Under the pieces are notes generated by a model. It saw only the letters and a list, made by a program, of their open reading frames with translations. It searched no databases and had not been told where the DNA came from. Positions 22,001 to 35,645 of a stretch of DNA of 64,000 bases are shown here, one piece after another. The position numbers and the translations under genes were made by a program. Where the stretch lies: NCBI RefSeq assembly GCF_003073045.1, contig NC_037590.1, forward strand, positions 17,204,778-17,268,777, written 5' to 3'. Every line of letters begins with the position of its first letter. The first letter of the stretch is position 1. The stretch comes from Pomacea canaliculata. Taxonomy: Eukaryota; Mollusca; Gastropoda; Architaenioglossa; Ampullariidae.

Positions 22001-24715
22001 CAATGTGACCTGCTTGATGTGTTCAACGGCATCCATTTTTTACCTCTTGACAAAAATACTTACCTTCGAATTCAGTGTTTCATCAACAGACTTGAAGCAA
22101 CATTCCCCTTTGTTAAATATACAGCATTTTTGTACAATGACAAGCTTGTCTGGTGAGTTATGTTGGATTAATATTAACCTTTGTGTGTACTTACGATTGT
22201 GGTGATGCTACTGAGAGAACAGTTTAAAAACTAAATTGGGGTTGTGTTAAGAAATATTACATTACATATTTAAGTTCACTTTAGGTTCAGCCATATCAGA
22301 GTACTTTTCAGTTACTAATTTCCATTCCCATGTTGGGCATTAATCTAGGATGTCTTGTACCTCAGTTTGGGTAATATCCCATGATCTATATGCATAGCCA
22401 ACTTTTATTTGTAATTGCAGATTATAAAACTTGAAGAGCAAGTTTAGATATAGTGGTTTCTGTAAATAGAATGAATTGCAGTGAACATGAATACTTGTTT
22501 GCAGGAGTGGACTGGAGCAGGATGACATGCGCACTTTATATCAGTACCTCACAACTACTCTGTTCCCTACTTACATGGCACAGGAACACCAAGGGGGAGG
22601 CCAGGTGAAATCGCAGGCTGTGGGAGCTTCTCAGTACTGCAAGTGAGTTTTTTTTCAATTCCGTAGCCTTCATGCTTCTTTAATGCTTACAAGTAGATGT
22701 GTGTGTATATATATATATGACAGAGAGCAAAGATATTTGTTTTATCTTAGGAATAAAAAGTAAACAGTGTAGTAATATGGCAGTTCTGGTAAAAACTTTT
22801 GTGAACAGGTTTTTAACAGGCCCCCCAGATCTGACTGATGAGAGATCAATGGGGAAGCTTCCACGAGTATTTGTCAGCACTGAAACAGACAATGAGGAGT
22901 TCTACCTACTGGTGTATCGTGCCATGTCTGCAACCATCTGCCTACTTGTTAATGGTGTGAAGCTGTTTGTTTGAACTGCCAAGCAAAAGGAAAACAGGCT
23001 TAAATAATTGTTGATCTTACTAACAGTGAGGTTTTGCAATATTTGGCTGCCTTCAGACATAACAAGTTATCTGATACATAATGCGGCTAAATTTAGGTGA
23101 TTAATGTCTAGTTTATAAGTCAGCACTATCGGACTATAAGACTGTATGAAGATTCAAAGATTTTTAACTTGCATCTGTTATATATTACGTGTTCAGGAAA
23201 GGGAAGTGTGAAGTCAGCTTAGCATTATTTCTTAAACTATTTTAGTGGGCTTTACAAAACTGCATGCATGATTGAAAAAGTGTTTTTTTTTGTGTGTGTG
23301 CGTGTGTACAGTGAAATGCCCTCTAAATGTGCCAATGTGCCGAAAGCTTGATGCTATGATGGCTCCACAAATGACTAAACTTGCTTCTGACATTAAAGAG
23401 CAGCACTATCAACGAGCTCCACCTCAAAGGTTAAAAAACATTTTGTTTTGTCCTGAGATGCTTATGTACAAATGCATAGAAAGTTTAGATTTGATTAACA
23501 TTAATACAGAGATTGTTGTATATCACCAGCATTTTTCTTCTGAAGTAATGGATAGTCTGAGATATGACTGAAGCACAGCAGAGAATGATAGGGAAAATCC
23601 CCATTGTCATACACAAGAGTGTGTGTTTTTGTGAAGGGTATGGTATTAGATGGATGTTAGGACACTGCATGTGAACCTTGATGTCAGATGTATTATATGA
23701 GGTATGAGACTGTTGTAATACCAAGATTGTAACCCTATGTAATATGTACATTAGAAAACAAACCTTTATATCCTCATCCATATGTGCAGTGCAGCAGATC
23801 CAGTCTACAAGTACATTTATTTTAATCACATGAACCTGGCTCAACAGACTACAATGCACACTGACCTACAAAAACAGGCTGGAATCACTATACCTCAAGA
23901 GATCATGCGCCTTCTTAACGATATCAATGCAGACCTTGCACAGTGAGTGTTGCACAGACTGGCAGGTTTTAAGATTTTTCCAAGTGTAATTTGCATAAGG
24001 ACCCCCATGATTTTTTTTTCATAGGGAAGAACAAGCTTGGTGTGTTGAAATCAGAGCACATTATTTAATTCTGTCCTTTTTTGAGTGCAGTTTCACAAGT
24101 GTCGCTGTTCCTCATGGAGTGGGACTCTGTAGGCATGATTTTTATTGCATGGAATTATCAGGTTAATGAAATGTAAAGTATTGATGTGAATAATCTTTCA
24201 AAGAAGGAAATTGTGAATTCAGCTAAGTGAGATGGATGACTGATATTTAAAATTCCTTACTTTAATCATACCTTTTCATCCCTCAGGAGTAACACTGATG
24301 GAGAGACTATCGTGAAAACCACTTCAGACTTTTGGGTTGTTGGAAAAAAATCTGACACTAGAGAATTTTATGTTGTTATCAACCAGAAAAATGCTAATCT
24401 AATTGAAATCAATGGTAAGTCTGCCTGTGTACTTTTTCCAACTTGTTGATTTATGTGATTTCACATTATCATTGCATCACATATTCTGTTGTATTGATAA
24501 GAAAATAGTGTTTTCATGGATCTGTATGTGTATTCATATTTGCTTATTAAAATTGGCTTACACATTATTATCTCAGGATAATGATTTGCCATAAATTATA
24601 GGCCGCTGGTATTGTATTAATGAATTAATATTAGTAGTGTTTTAATTTTTCTGTTTCAGAGGAAGTAAAACGACTATGCACATCTCACCTAAACAGCATA
24701 TTTTTCTTGGATTGA
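19065..24715 (+). CDS. CCZ1: Vacuolar fusion protein CCZ1
   Basis: Twelve exons: 19065-19139, 19656-19753, 20022-20112, 20626-20748, 21464-21553, 21977-22152, 22505-22642, 22809-22954, 23312-23429, 23790-23942, 24287-24414, 24660-24715. They join in phase to 463 residues (human about 482). The first exon, easily missed, reads MTSKGSIGLLNFFIFNSKYG then PREGE, matching the human LLSFFIYNPRFGPREG start. Other landmarks are LHTQK-like VHTQKTRQ, LFNGTF, KYTAFLYNDKLVWSGLEQDD, RFLTGP-like FLTGPPDL, YFNHMNLA, WVVGKKSDTREFYVVINQKN and the C-terminal NSIFFLD. CCZ1 has longin-type folds and, with MON1, activates Rab7 on late endosomes and autophagosomes. All introns are GT-AG and nothing is missing. Confidence 0.97.
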
Positions 24716-27700
24716 CAAGTGTTTTAGGAGCTTTGCTCTGTGCATTAATTGTCAGTTTCCCACTCCTTTGGCAGCAGTAGAGTATTCTGGTGACATACTC
24801 TGTGATGTTCTTTGTTCACTTGATTATGAAATCAGAGGAAGAACTACTGGATTAAAGAAATGTTTCTGTAGTTTTAACTTATCTCAGATGGCTCCTCACT
24901 TCAGTCTTCAGAAGAAATTGCCTGAACGATATGTGGGTTGATGCTCATTGATTGTAATGAGCACATCTATTGCTTCTGTTATTTGTTTACATATTTTTTT
25001 ACTAAGGATTTGCTTGTATTTTGTTGTGGTAGTTTATGGTTCCTTAAATACTGGATGATAGTTTGCACCTTTTGTTGATATGCAAGTCTGTGATAGCTAT
25101 GACAGAAGTAAGGACTATATGCTGAGGAAAGTATTGTGAATGGAAATATTTACTGAAAGTGTATGCACATTTGCATGATCGTCTCTTTTCTTTGCTTCTT
25201 TTCAAGCTTTTCTACAGTTTTAGAATGTTTCCATTGTAGAGAAATAAGTTATGGGGAAGCATAATGGCTGTTTAGGCTAGTATATTTTTCAACCAGACTA
25301 GCACAACCTTTTTTAATTGATTTTGTTAAGGAAAGCAAAATATTGAAGCAGGAGTAACATGTTGCATACATTTAAAATGATATTTGCAGCCATTTGTGAA
25401 ACTGACTCAAGGTGTTAACCACAGTTTTAAGGAAAAAAGTCAAGAGTGAGTTAAGAGTCCATCACAGAAACATGTATGACTTCCTCAGTGTGTACTCCGA
25501 GTGTTTAGTCCTTGTTGTTACTCCTCAAGGAGCATAGGGCCGCACTCCAAGTGTGCATGTGTGCAATGTAAAAAAAAATGCCAAAAACTATATGCATGTG
25601 CATGTGTAAAAGAGAAAGAGAGGAAGGAAGGAAATACACTTAAAATCTGCACCAATCCATGCAAGTCAGATTTCTTGCCATATATTTGGTGATAATGACT
25701 GTATTTCTCCAACAACTACAATTCACTTAAAATAGATTTTATAAAATTCAGAATAAAGAGAATTGGTTCCTGGATTTTGAAAAGCCTGACTGAGAAGAAA
25801 ACTATGGCATAAACTAAAACCAACACTTCCTGAAACAGTAACAAGAAAAGCACCCAGATTTAGTTAACCACATTGTGTGTGTGCATGTATGCTTGCTGTA
25901 TACATTATGGGTGTGTGTGTGTGGTTGGTTGTGATTCTGTTGCAATGTGTGACTTATGTGGCAGTTATATATCATGGATTTGCTTTATAACTACTTGAAG
26001 AGATTAGTAAAGCTTGCATCTTCATTGGTTTTCATCTATAGTCCTGAAATGTGAGTTGATTTAACAACAGGCATTTAAGGTAATCAGTGTTGTGCAGGTA
26101 AACATTTAGCCTTGACAAAGCTTACCTAAAGATGTTTGCTCATATTTATGGCTTTTTTACTGATGACAACATTGCACAAGCCACATGCAAAAACAAAATC
26201 CTGAAACCTGCCTGACCAGTAGTTGTTTAATAGTCATAAGTGTTCCTTTTTGTTTGTGGAGTGGTGATGTTGAGGACAGGATTAAATTAGGGTAGGATAA
26301 TAAAACCCAGCCCTCCTCTCCCTATGACTCTGCTGATAAATATTACATTTACTGCCTCACAAAGATAAAGTTCTTTCCATTAATCCATTTTATGGTGTGG
26401 AGACTGCTTGTTCTAGTGTCTTAGATTTTGTATTTACCACTAGTATTTATCCCAGAGGGCAATGAAGAAGCAGGTAACGCAGTTATAACTAACAATCAGT
26501 GAGTTGACAGAACTCTCCTTAGAGGACATGCAAATCTTCCTATCTAATTGTGATTTGACAATGCCTGCTGGTGCCAATAATCTGTGAACAAGTGTATACA
26601 AATTTTTGTTCATCACTAGTGAACTGTTGTAGTAACAAAGAGAGAAGGACAGTACACTACACAGGAATTGTAGAACAGCTGGAGAAGTCTAACCTTTTTT
26701 CTTTGTTTTTAATCTTGGCTATTTTATAATTCACCATCTTCTGAATCCCTGTACCACCAGTACTTAAAATAATGATGATAAAGGTGAGGATGAATAAGAC
26801 ATTTATAGAAGTGTTTTACTTGTAGGTGATTTGGCATATATGATAAGTTTTGAAGATATTGTGTCATGCACATTAAGTTGCCTTTTTGCCTTCTGTAAGA
26901 ATGTATAGAGACACTTCATCATTGTTAGGAGATCATATATCATCAGTTAAAAATTTTTTAATACCATTCAAAAACAAATGTTGCGAAAAGTAATGCTTAT
27001 GCTTGTAATATAGATACCAGATTTTTTTTTTTTAAAAGTACTAAAATGTAATTCCTAAAAGCTCCAAATACATGTCTGTACAGAGAACTGAAGACAGAAA
27101 AATAGCTAAAATTCTTAGCAATGTCTGATAATGAGCTCTCTCTCCCCGATGCATAAGAGTTTATCATTCATGAATTAGTGCACTGTATGTCTTCATTTCC
27201 ACCATATTGTTGGTTGAAAAGTTATTACAACAAATTATTAAAATGAATGAAGATAAAATAATTCATAATATTTTCAGCTGGCATTACCAAGAAAAAAACC
27301 GTGATCTATTTTTTTTGGCCAATACTGGTTGATTGATGCTTGTCGGCACACTAATATTGGGGTGTCCGAGTATAAGGTGATGGGCTGGATGGATTCATCA
27401 CCTCACAAGGTTCACCACATAGGCCTTTCTGGGGATGCAGTAAACACGTATGGCATGTTAATATACTGAGCTCAGCTCCACGTAGGGTATATGCTTTATA
27501 AATAAAATTATTAATCAAAGTCTAAGGTAAAGGAGTCTAAAGTGATGTATCAACAATATTGGGATGAGGGTACCTACATGTGGATTACAGAAATATACAG
27601 GAAATGTTAGGAGCAAAATACAGCTGCTGCTTTAAATACTGTTTAATACTACATAATTAAACAAGTTTAAGGACTAACCGATTGTCCGCCTTTGGTGATG

Positions 27701-28025
27701 TGACAGGACTGACCAGCCCTTAAATTTTCAAGTTCAGCGGATACGCATATGGGACAGAACATAGATGATACTTATATGCACAGATTCTATATGCGATGCG
27801 CATGGACAAGTTAACAGCAGTGTTAATAGTGCTTACCATGTATCTACATTGAAAACAAAACAACAAAAAGCCAATCCGGTTTCCTCGATATAACGGCAAC
27901 GAAAATAAATTTGAAAGAGACTTCCAGATTAACTTCCAAATAAGGCTTTATATGACGTCACTTTGGCTTCCCCCGTTCTAATTTAGGAAGGTGGCTTGAC
28001 AGGGAAGTGATTCACATAGTCCAAA
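24716..28025. other. CCZ1 3' UTR and spacer to ADAP
   Basis: No further gene. An AATAAA at 25752-25757 is a plausible CCZ1 poly(A) signal, giving a 3' UTR of about 1 kb. The rest is AT-rich and contains a tRNA-like SINE at 27345-27520 and the ADAP promoter at its right end. Confidence 0.5.
27345..27520 (+). repeat. tRNA(Ser/Leu)-like SINE (family 3)
   Basis: The head GGGGTGTCCGAGTATAAGG (27360-27378) resembles the A-box region of long-variable-arm tRNAs (TGGCCGAGTGGTTAAGG). A B-box-like GGTTCACCAC follows at 27409-27418. It continues into a non-tRNA tail ending near an A/T-rich AATAAAATTATTAA stretch. The acceptor stem does not pair well, so a pseudo-tRNA or SINE is more likely than a working tRNA. 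Confidence 0.5.
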
Positions 28026-28032
28026 ATGGCGG
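27953..28032 (+). promoter_or_regulatory. ADAP proximal promoter: CRE and YY1-like site
   Basis: A palindromic CRE, TGACGTCA (27953-27960), lies 65 bases before the start codon. The start codon is embedded in AAAATGGCGGAG, a good match to the YY1 motif AANATGGCG, found across the start of many housekeeping genes. There is no TATA box. Factor use is inference. Confidence 0.4.
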
Positions 28033-31000
28033 AGCGATGTCGCGCCGAACTGGCCCAACTAATGAGGGAAGATGGCAATAATGTTTGCGCGGATTGCGGA
28101 GATGAAGGTAATCTAACATATTATTATTAATTAAATTTTCATATCCTATTGTTCTATTTTTTAAATTTCATATTTCAGTTGGTGGCGTCGGCAGTGCACC
28201 TGATGTTAGGTTGCAGACGACGTTTATATATCTTTATTTCAAAGTCACATGCTGTGTATGTTCCGTTTCACACATTATATTCCTGGGACTAGAAGAATTT
28301 TTGTGGCTGTAAAACCTATGATCATTTTGGCTTTAACCAGAAAAGTCTTGAGTGTTCGTTGTGACGTTGTCTTATTACATGCTAAGTGTAAAAGTTTTTG
28401 TTCGCAGTAGCCTCGTGTATACTTAGCAACATTACAAAAAAGGGGTGATGAACAGCTATGGAATTAGTTAATTCGTTGATAAATTTCCAAGCTAAGTGGA
28501 CTGAGATAATACTGTGAAATGTGTTAAAGTACTGGGTATTAGTAATTCGCAGCTGCGTTGACCAGACTGCCTGAACTGGGCGGTGATTAAAAACGTAAGA
28601 GCGAGTTATCTCCCTGCTTATCAGAACACGACCTCTGTTGCTGTCATTAAGTTCATGTCATTATTCCACTTATCAAAGATGCCAACCGGAAAGCAAAGGG
28701 CTCACTGCGATACGATGAGGATCGAGCATAAGTAAATTTTTAGTAAATGGCACCATGTTAAGGAAGTTGAACACAATCTGAATCACGTGTCCTGTGTAGT
28801 TGGTGCGCTGTATTGTTTTGTTGGAAGGGTTAGTCATACAATATTGGACTCAAGCTATTGTCAGCATCCAGCTCATATTCAATAAAATGAACTGGCTATT
28901 TTTTTCAAATTGTTGCGAGAAAGTGTTTTCAGAAAGATGTATGAAATAATTATAGTTCTTGTTATGTGGTTCCTCTTTGCGTTTTCTATATTTGTTTTTA
29001 TTCATCATTAGTGCTGTTGTTTATTCATTCATAGTTCATATGTTATTGGTTTCTTTTCCTGTCCCTCGTATGCTGTCCATGTCTCGTTCTTGTTCTTAGG
29101 CACTAAGAGCATGCTCCTTAGCAGTGTTAGTATGTGCTTTAGAAATGTTAATTTATTATTATATTTAGAAAATTAAGCTAACCATCCGCCTCATACCCAT
29201 ACAAACCTAATATAACAATTTAACTTAAGGCAGAAATAATTGCATGGAAAACACGAATTTTTACGTTGTGTGCATTTGTAATGACAAATATCTGTTGAAA
29301 TAAACAACAGAAAAATCAAGGTTATGTCGGCCTGTGTTAAACAATGAAAGCCCATGGTAATTAGTATTATATTGCCTTAAGAGCATATATCTTGTCTTTT
29401 GTGTAAATAATGATTATGGTCATTAGATTAACAGGGATATATACTTATATATGACATTCATTTTATGCTAGCTGTTGAAGATATTTTTACCTTTTACAAA
29501 GATTTATATAGCCATTATTGATCTGCTAGGAAACTGGAGCGAGAAATGGCATTTTAAAGTAATGGCTTCATAATGCAAAGGCATACACTACCGTGCATGT
29601 CCTTGTACCAGGAGACCAATCCCCTTGTGTTTATTTTTAACACTGCTGGGGAAGAACAAAGACACATAAGCACATAGCCAACCAGTCACCACCCAAACAT
29701 TTCCATCAACAAAACAGGAAACTGTCATAAAACAAATGAAAAGCTTTACATTTCTCATTTATAGATCTTTACAAATTTCATAAACATATGGTAGAGGAGC
29801 AGGTCACTTGGAGTGGGACACAGATATAGAATGAAAATGTGTGAACAGAACATTCTGTGGTCTGCCAAGAATAATAGTTGTCCTTAAGATTTGTTGGATT
29901 CAGAAAGAGCTAGATCTAGATTGCATAAGCATTCATATCTTCATTTCTTGCCTAAATGCTCACATATTTATTGCATTCATATGTCGACACATAAAGATAC
30001 ACATGCAGCCTTGCCCTCTTGTTACACTTTTAAGAATGTACTTCGGAATAGCTTTGAAATTTGTTTTATTTAAGGATAAAGTCTTTCTACAGGACACTTA
30101 TTTCTCCTGCAATTGGTAGTCATTTCTTTAATGTCATTTAGATTAATTTCAGGAAAGTTTGAACAGTGCTAGTTGACAAAATCTGGGACAGTGCTTAAAA
30201 ATATCTGAGCACTAAAGATATGATAATAGTATCATCAAGTACTGTCAGAGAATTTAATAAGTTAGCTACTTTGGCTAACATCTATACTTTTATCCCATAA
30301 ACAGTTAAAAGGAGATGGACAAGAACCTAATGCTCTAGTCAGATTGAATGTCTTTCTATTTACCAGTTCTCTGCTACCTACTGACATGCTGATTGAGGAT
30401 TCTATAATTAGGTGGCTGCAGAAACAAGGCTTCTGGCTAAAATGCAAAGCTGTGGAGTAATTGTAATTACTAAATTAGACAAGAAGTTAGCATATGAAGG
30501 TGTAGATTGGGTCTATGGCATTTTGGTATGTTTATTAACATTAAGTTTTATAGAATAAAGTTATAAAACCATTTACAGGATGAAGCCATAGAACTATAGA
30601 ATGAAGCCAGTAGACAGGTTTCCTGTTGTGTCTATTTTTCGGCATGAATGGTCATAGAAAAAAAGTCATTGGGTTTGTTCCTTGTTAACCTGAGTGCAGG
30701 TAGAGAAGTTTTTTTTATATTGTTCTGGTTATGTCCGATAACAGTCTTATGTGTTGTCTTAAGACAAGATTTGTGCAGAAAGTAACAAAGTAGGATCATG
30801 ATTTTGCAAGGCAAATGATTAAACATCCATATGCATTTAGACCACACTTGAGCACAACATGTGGAAAAATATTTCATGTTTAGTTCCCATGGAAGAAAGT
30901 TTAATAGCCTAAATACATTATGTGTATGTGTACATGCATATGCATACATGTATTATGAGGATCAACATGACATTTTCTTGGTCTATATTTATCTAAATAT

Positions 31001-34000
31001 GGTTTTCATTGTTATATTCAAAATAATTTTTCCTCTCAAAGGTAAAAGCAGTTGATAAATTTATAGCTCTTTTTTAAAAGCTCTTTTATTTGTCTTTTTG
31101 TTCATTGCTCTCTTTATTATTTTTATTATTATTCTGCAGTTTATTTTTTTAAATAGTCCCACTACTGTCTTGATTCTTTTTTTTTCATGAGTTTGTCTAG
31201 TTCCTATTCTACTATCTATATTTTCCAATCTTTATTTCAACTCACAATTACCTGCTTTTTTGTGTGGATTATTTCAGATCCAGACTGGGCATCTATTACG
31301 ATTGGAGTCTTTCTATGCCAAATTTGTGCTGGAGTTCATCGCAGTTTGGCTTCACGCAGTCGAGTCAAGTCAGTGCGCCTTGATAACTGGGACAGAGACC
31401 AGGTCCAGGTGAATAGGGTTGTTCATTGGTGTTTAGGAGAACAGAACTTATTACTTTGAGGGAGAGAATTGCATATGTTTGTGATTATTAACCACATGGA
31501 CAACATAAAAAAAAAGCTTATGATGTATTTATGCTATTTAACAAGAATACTAAGAACAAGTTGCATGTTTGATCAATGGGGGTTAAAAAAAAAAGAGAAA
31601 AAAATACCCATCAGCTATGAAAAATGATTTTTCGAAAGTTGCTTGTTATTTCAATTATCTTATTTCCAGGTAATGGAAGTGATAGGAAACAAAAAGGCAA
31701 ACGAGAAGTTTGAAATGTATGTTCCTCCTTTCTACAGAAGGCCTAAAAAGAATGATGTTGAGTAAGTGATATTAAAAACCAAACTTTTACCATCCTGCAG
31801 AAAAAAATGAATTTGATCTGGCAGAGGGAGGTGAGGGAACTTATTGGACCAGATAGAAGCAATTAGCAAAGAGTGACCATGAGGGTAGACGTGTATGTGC
31901 CCCTCACCTCTCTCTTAGGATGAACAATTCTTTCCTGCCATAAGGTAGAAGTTTGGCCTTTAAAATACTTCACATGATCATATTTCAGGGTTTTTTTTAT
32001 GAGGATCACAGAAACTTTAATGTGCATAATGTCATGTGCTGGCATGCACTCACACAGATATGTCCATGGCCACATTTGCATACCTCCACATTTGCAAAGC
32101 ATTAAAAAAGATGAATTATAAAAACATCACTGATGTGTGAATAATATCAATCATGATTATATATATGTATATGTGCACTTGCATTTTGCATGGTGATTAA
32201 TACATTTTGCATTACTTAAAAAAAATAGGGTCTTGAAGAAAGAATGGATACTTGCCAAGTACCTGCGAGAGGAATTCACGGATCCAGATCGACAGAGTGC
32301 ATACAATTGTTCATATAAAGAGGGCATATTATGGAAACTAGGGCGAGATCGTAGACAGTTTCAGCAGCGCAAGTTTGTGCTGTCCGTGCAGAGAACAAGT
32401 TTTTGTACTACATAAATGATGACTCAAAACAGGTAGGATGCAGAATTCTATTTCCTCTGCTAAGAAATTTTGGACCCATTTTTTGTCTTTGTATTTAGAA
32501 TCTTAAGCAGTCTGATTTTATTGTATGTGTGACATGCTGAAAAAGAATATATCAGTTTCATAAAATGTTGTTATGCTTTGTATATGCTGAACCTTCTTAG
32601 CTGTTTTTTCCCCCTAAAAGAGCATCGGTAGTTTTGTCAGTAGCAACATTGTTAAGTTTAAACACTTCAGTGGCTTGCAGGTAAAGTATAAATTTGACAC
32701 TTGGATTTATTTTTTAGAAGCCACAGCAGCCCAAGGCTGAAGCAGACCTCGATCACATGAACGCTGTGTTTGTTCCTGAAAAGATTGGCAACCCTTATGG
32801 CCTACAGATGACTTTCTTCAAAAATGGATCCACTAGAAGCCTGTTTGTTTACTCAGAAAACTCTAAAGTAAGTATTCTTTGTGTGTGCTGGGGGATAGAA
32901 GAAAATTTGAGTGGCAGAAAGCTAGCAGATAATAATATCTTTGTTGTTGCGTGTCTTGCCTGTAAGCAATGCATTTTGAGTTGTGTATATACACACACAG
33001 AGTAAAACCTCTTTATAACGATTTTCCTGATGATGACCCCTTCAAAATGTCAGTGATACAGTTTTATAAGTATAAAAGCAAGACACTAATAGTTTGTTTA
33101 CTATAGGTATCCAGATTACAATAACCTTAACAAATGAACATTTATGGATTTGTACTTTTTTTCTGTGACCAGTTTTAACGGAGGGTCTGTAAACTGCTGA
33201 CAATTTTAACCAAGCATCCTATATTTTATGAATGCAAAACACTGATCAGACTGAAGTGTTGAAACCATTATTTTATTTGTTTATTTTGTTGAATTGTGTA
33301 GAGATTTACAATGAAGGAATTCTAATTTTAATATGCGTAGAATAAGATATGTGTTGGTAATTGAATTAACATTGCCAGTGTAACATATCTTGCTCACATG
33401 TTATGTAATACAGGATATTGTTGACTGGTACAACTGCATTCGAGCTGCAAAATGGGAGAGGAGACGGATAGCTTTTCCAGATAGGAGTTTACAACAGGTA
33501 ACTGATTTGTATGCCTTGATTTAGACCAGCAAAGTAGCACACCTTATTTGACAAGGTCAGAGTTAAAATGCTGTAAAGGTATTAAGATCAAAAAGAATGT
33601 AAGCCAGTGACTGCAGCAGCTCATTTACTTGTAGCAGTTCATATACTTGTATTGCAGCAATTCATATACTTTTATTGCAGTTGGCAGAGGACCTGACCAA
33701 GGACTTTTTGCAAGAAGGCTGGCTTAGCAAGATGGGGCCAAAGAATGAGCCTTTCAAGCGACGCTGGTTTACTCTTGATCGCAGGAAGCTTATGTACTTT
33801 GAGGAGCCATTGGTATGTTAGTCGTCTGCACAGAGGTGCACACTCATGCATGCATAAATGCACATTGCATTATCTAAATTATTCTACTTACCTATATATT
33901 TGCGAGAAGGCAGTTGAGAAGCTTAGTACAGTCAGAAGCTTTCCACATTGAAAGTTCTTTCCTTTACTTCCGAAAGATTGTTTTTACTTGCTGAAGAGGA

Positions 34001-35645
34001 AGTTGAAGCAAAAAAAACCAAATATTTAGATTCCACTCTCAATCTCAGAAATGTTGGCGTTAAAAGCAATGTTTGAAGAATGATGTTTCTCAGCAATGAC
34101 AATAAGTACCTAAAGAGAACATAAAAAGAAAACTCATTGATAAAGTCCATTAAAAAGCAATGAAGTGAGCCAGTGGTAAACATCAAATACATAAATTGAA
34201 ATGTATGCTTAGCTATGAGCAGTGTCCATAATCCTGGACCTCACTTAAATTCTATTTTGTTTGTCATTTATTTTCTCATAGTCTTCTTGTTTTTCTCTGG
34301 TTTTTTTTTTTTTTTTTTTTCATTTTTGTTTCCTTTTTATGCTTCCAGAATGCTTTTCCCAAAGGTGAAGTATTTATTGGTCATCGTGATGGGGGTTACT
34401 CATTGAGTCTGGGAATGCCTGAAGGAGATCGAAGTTCCAATAGTCACAACAACTATTGCTTCACGCTGCATACACCAGAAAGGAACTTTTTGCTGCGTGC
34501 TGAAACCCAGGATGAAATGGACAAGTGGACTGCTTCAATTAACCATGTTATTGATCTTCCCCTGACACCTCAGACAGCAAACGTAAGATCACTGAAGCTG
34601 CCAAACTGTTTCACCTTTCTAGATCTGCATAGATTATCCTAGGATGCAACCTCATGGGATTCCTGCAAAATTTTGTGGAGTGCATACTTTGAAATTCACA
34701 TTGGCCTTGTGCCTACAGAAATATCATAGCTTATGTGCATTTTCAATGATTTTGAACGTGCTTCTGCACTTCAAAAAATTTTTTCTAGGATTCTCTGCAC
34801 TAGCTTGAAACCTGACATCAAGAATGGATGATAACAACTGAATAGCTTTAAATTGTTACCACATGTACCAGTGATAAATTTTGTGGCAGGTAGTTGGTGA
34901 TACATTGAATGTCTACTCTATAAAAGCTCATGTTCTGCCATCTGAAGAGGTTGTTTCCCAAGATGCTGTCTTAACAAAAAATGATCAAAGGCAAGATGAA
35001 GGCATTGGGTGGTAGCTAAAGAGGGGTGGAAGGTGGTTTTACGAGGGGAGATGACAACCCTCTCCCCACAAAATGTAATCCTACATTAGAGACAGCCACC
35101 ATATCTCACTGCAAAACGAAACACATCAATTAAAGAAAGGACATAAAGAAACTGGATGAACTGAAAAGTCAGTAATTCGAAGTATGTTAATCAGACTAAA
35201 TGTAATATAGTTTGATGATTTGGTGAGGGTAATCACAACTTTCATATATGTTAAATATGATTTGCTCAATGTCAATAAAATTTGAAATGCATAGGATACA
35301 TTTGCTTCCAGTAAAAAACGATCTTCATAAAATTTTTGGTGTTAAAGATTACATTTACTTCCAAAATTTAATGTTGGCAGATTTTTCTTTCTTTATTTTT
35401 TGCCTTCCGTCAACCTTATTACTTGGTCCTGTTGATTGGGGTGTAGGAGAAAGCACATTACATACTAGATCATGATTAAAATGTAAATCTGTGATTTAAC
35501 TTAATTTTGGAAATTGTTTTTGCAGTTGCGTCAATGTTGGTACCCAAAAAATCTTCAAATTCTTTCCGGCTCATCAAAAGATAAGCATCTGGTAGACAAC
35601 ACAGGACTTGTGAATTTGTTACAACCAAGAACTATTTGCAGTTGA
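28026..35645 (+). CDS. ADAP1: ArfGAP with dual PH domains (ADAP/centaurin-alpha)
   Basis: Exons: 28026-28107, 31278-31408, 31670-31761, 32229-32432, 32718-32867, 33414-33497, 33681-33812, 34349-34582, 35526-35645. The ArfGAP zinc finger is C21-x2-C24-x16-C41-x2-C44 with the arginine finger R49 in GVHRSL. PH1 (about 131-240) starts [18 protein letters not shown]2 (about 258-365) contains [20 protein letters not shown] and [13 protein letters not shown]. The family binds PtdIns(3,4,5)P3 and promotes Arf6 GTP hydrolysis at the plasma membrane. Near 32389 the frame breaks inside exon 4. The expected [14 protein letters not shown] is present but one base out of frame with KFVLSV, and the joined exons total 1229 bases, one short of 410 codons. 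A sequencing or assembly error is likelier than a pseudogene because every other exon is clean. The tail after PH2 is longer than in human. ADAP2 or a pre-duplication orthologue is possible; the symbol is by family. Confidence 0.92.
31774..31963. repeat. MITE copy 1 (AAAGGCCAAA termini)
   Basis: Termini AAAACCAAACTTTTACCATCC on the left and GTAGAAGTTTGGCCTTT on the right are inverted relatives. The interior shares GAGGGAGGTGAGG and AGCAATTAGCAAAG with the copy at 42392. About 190 bases, no coding capacity, in ADAP intron 3. Confidence 0.8.
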
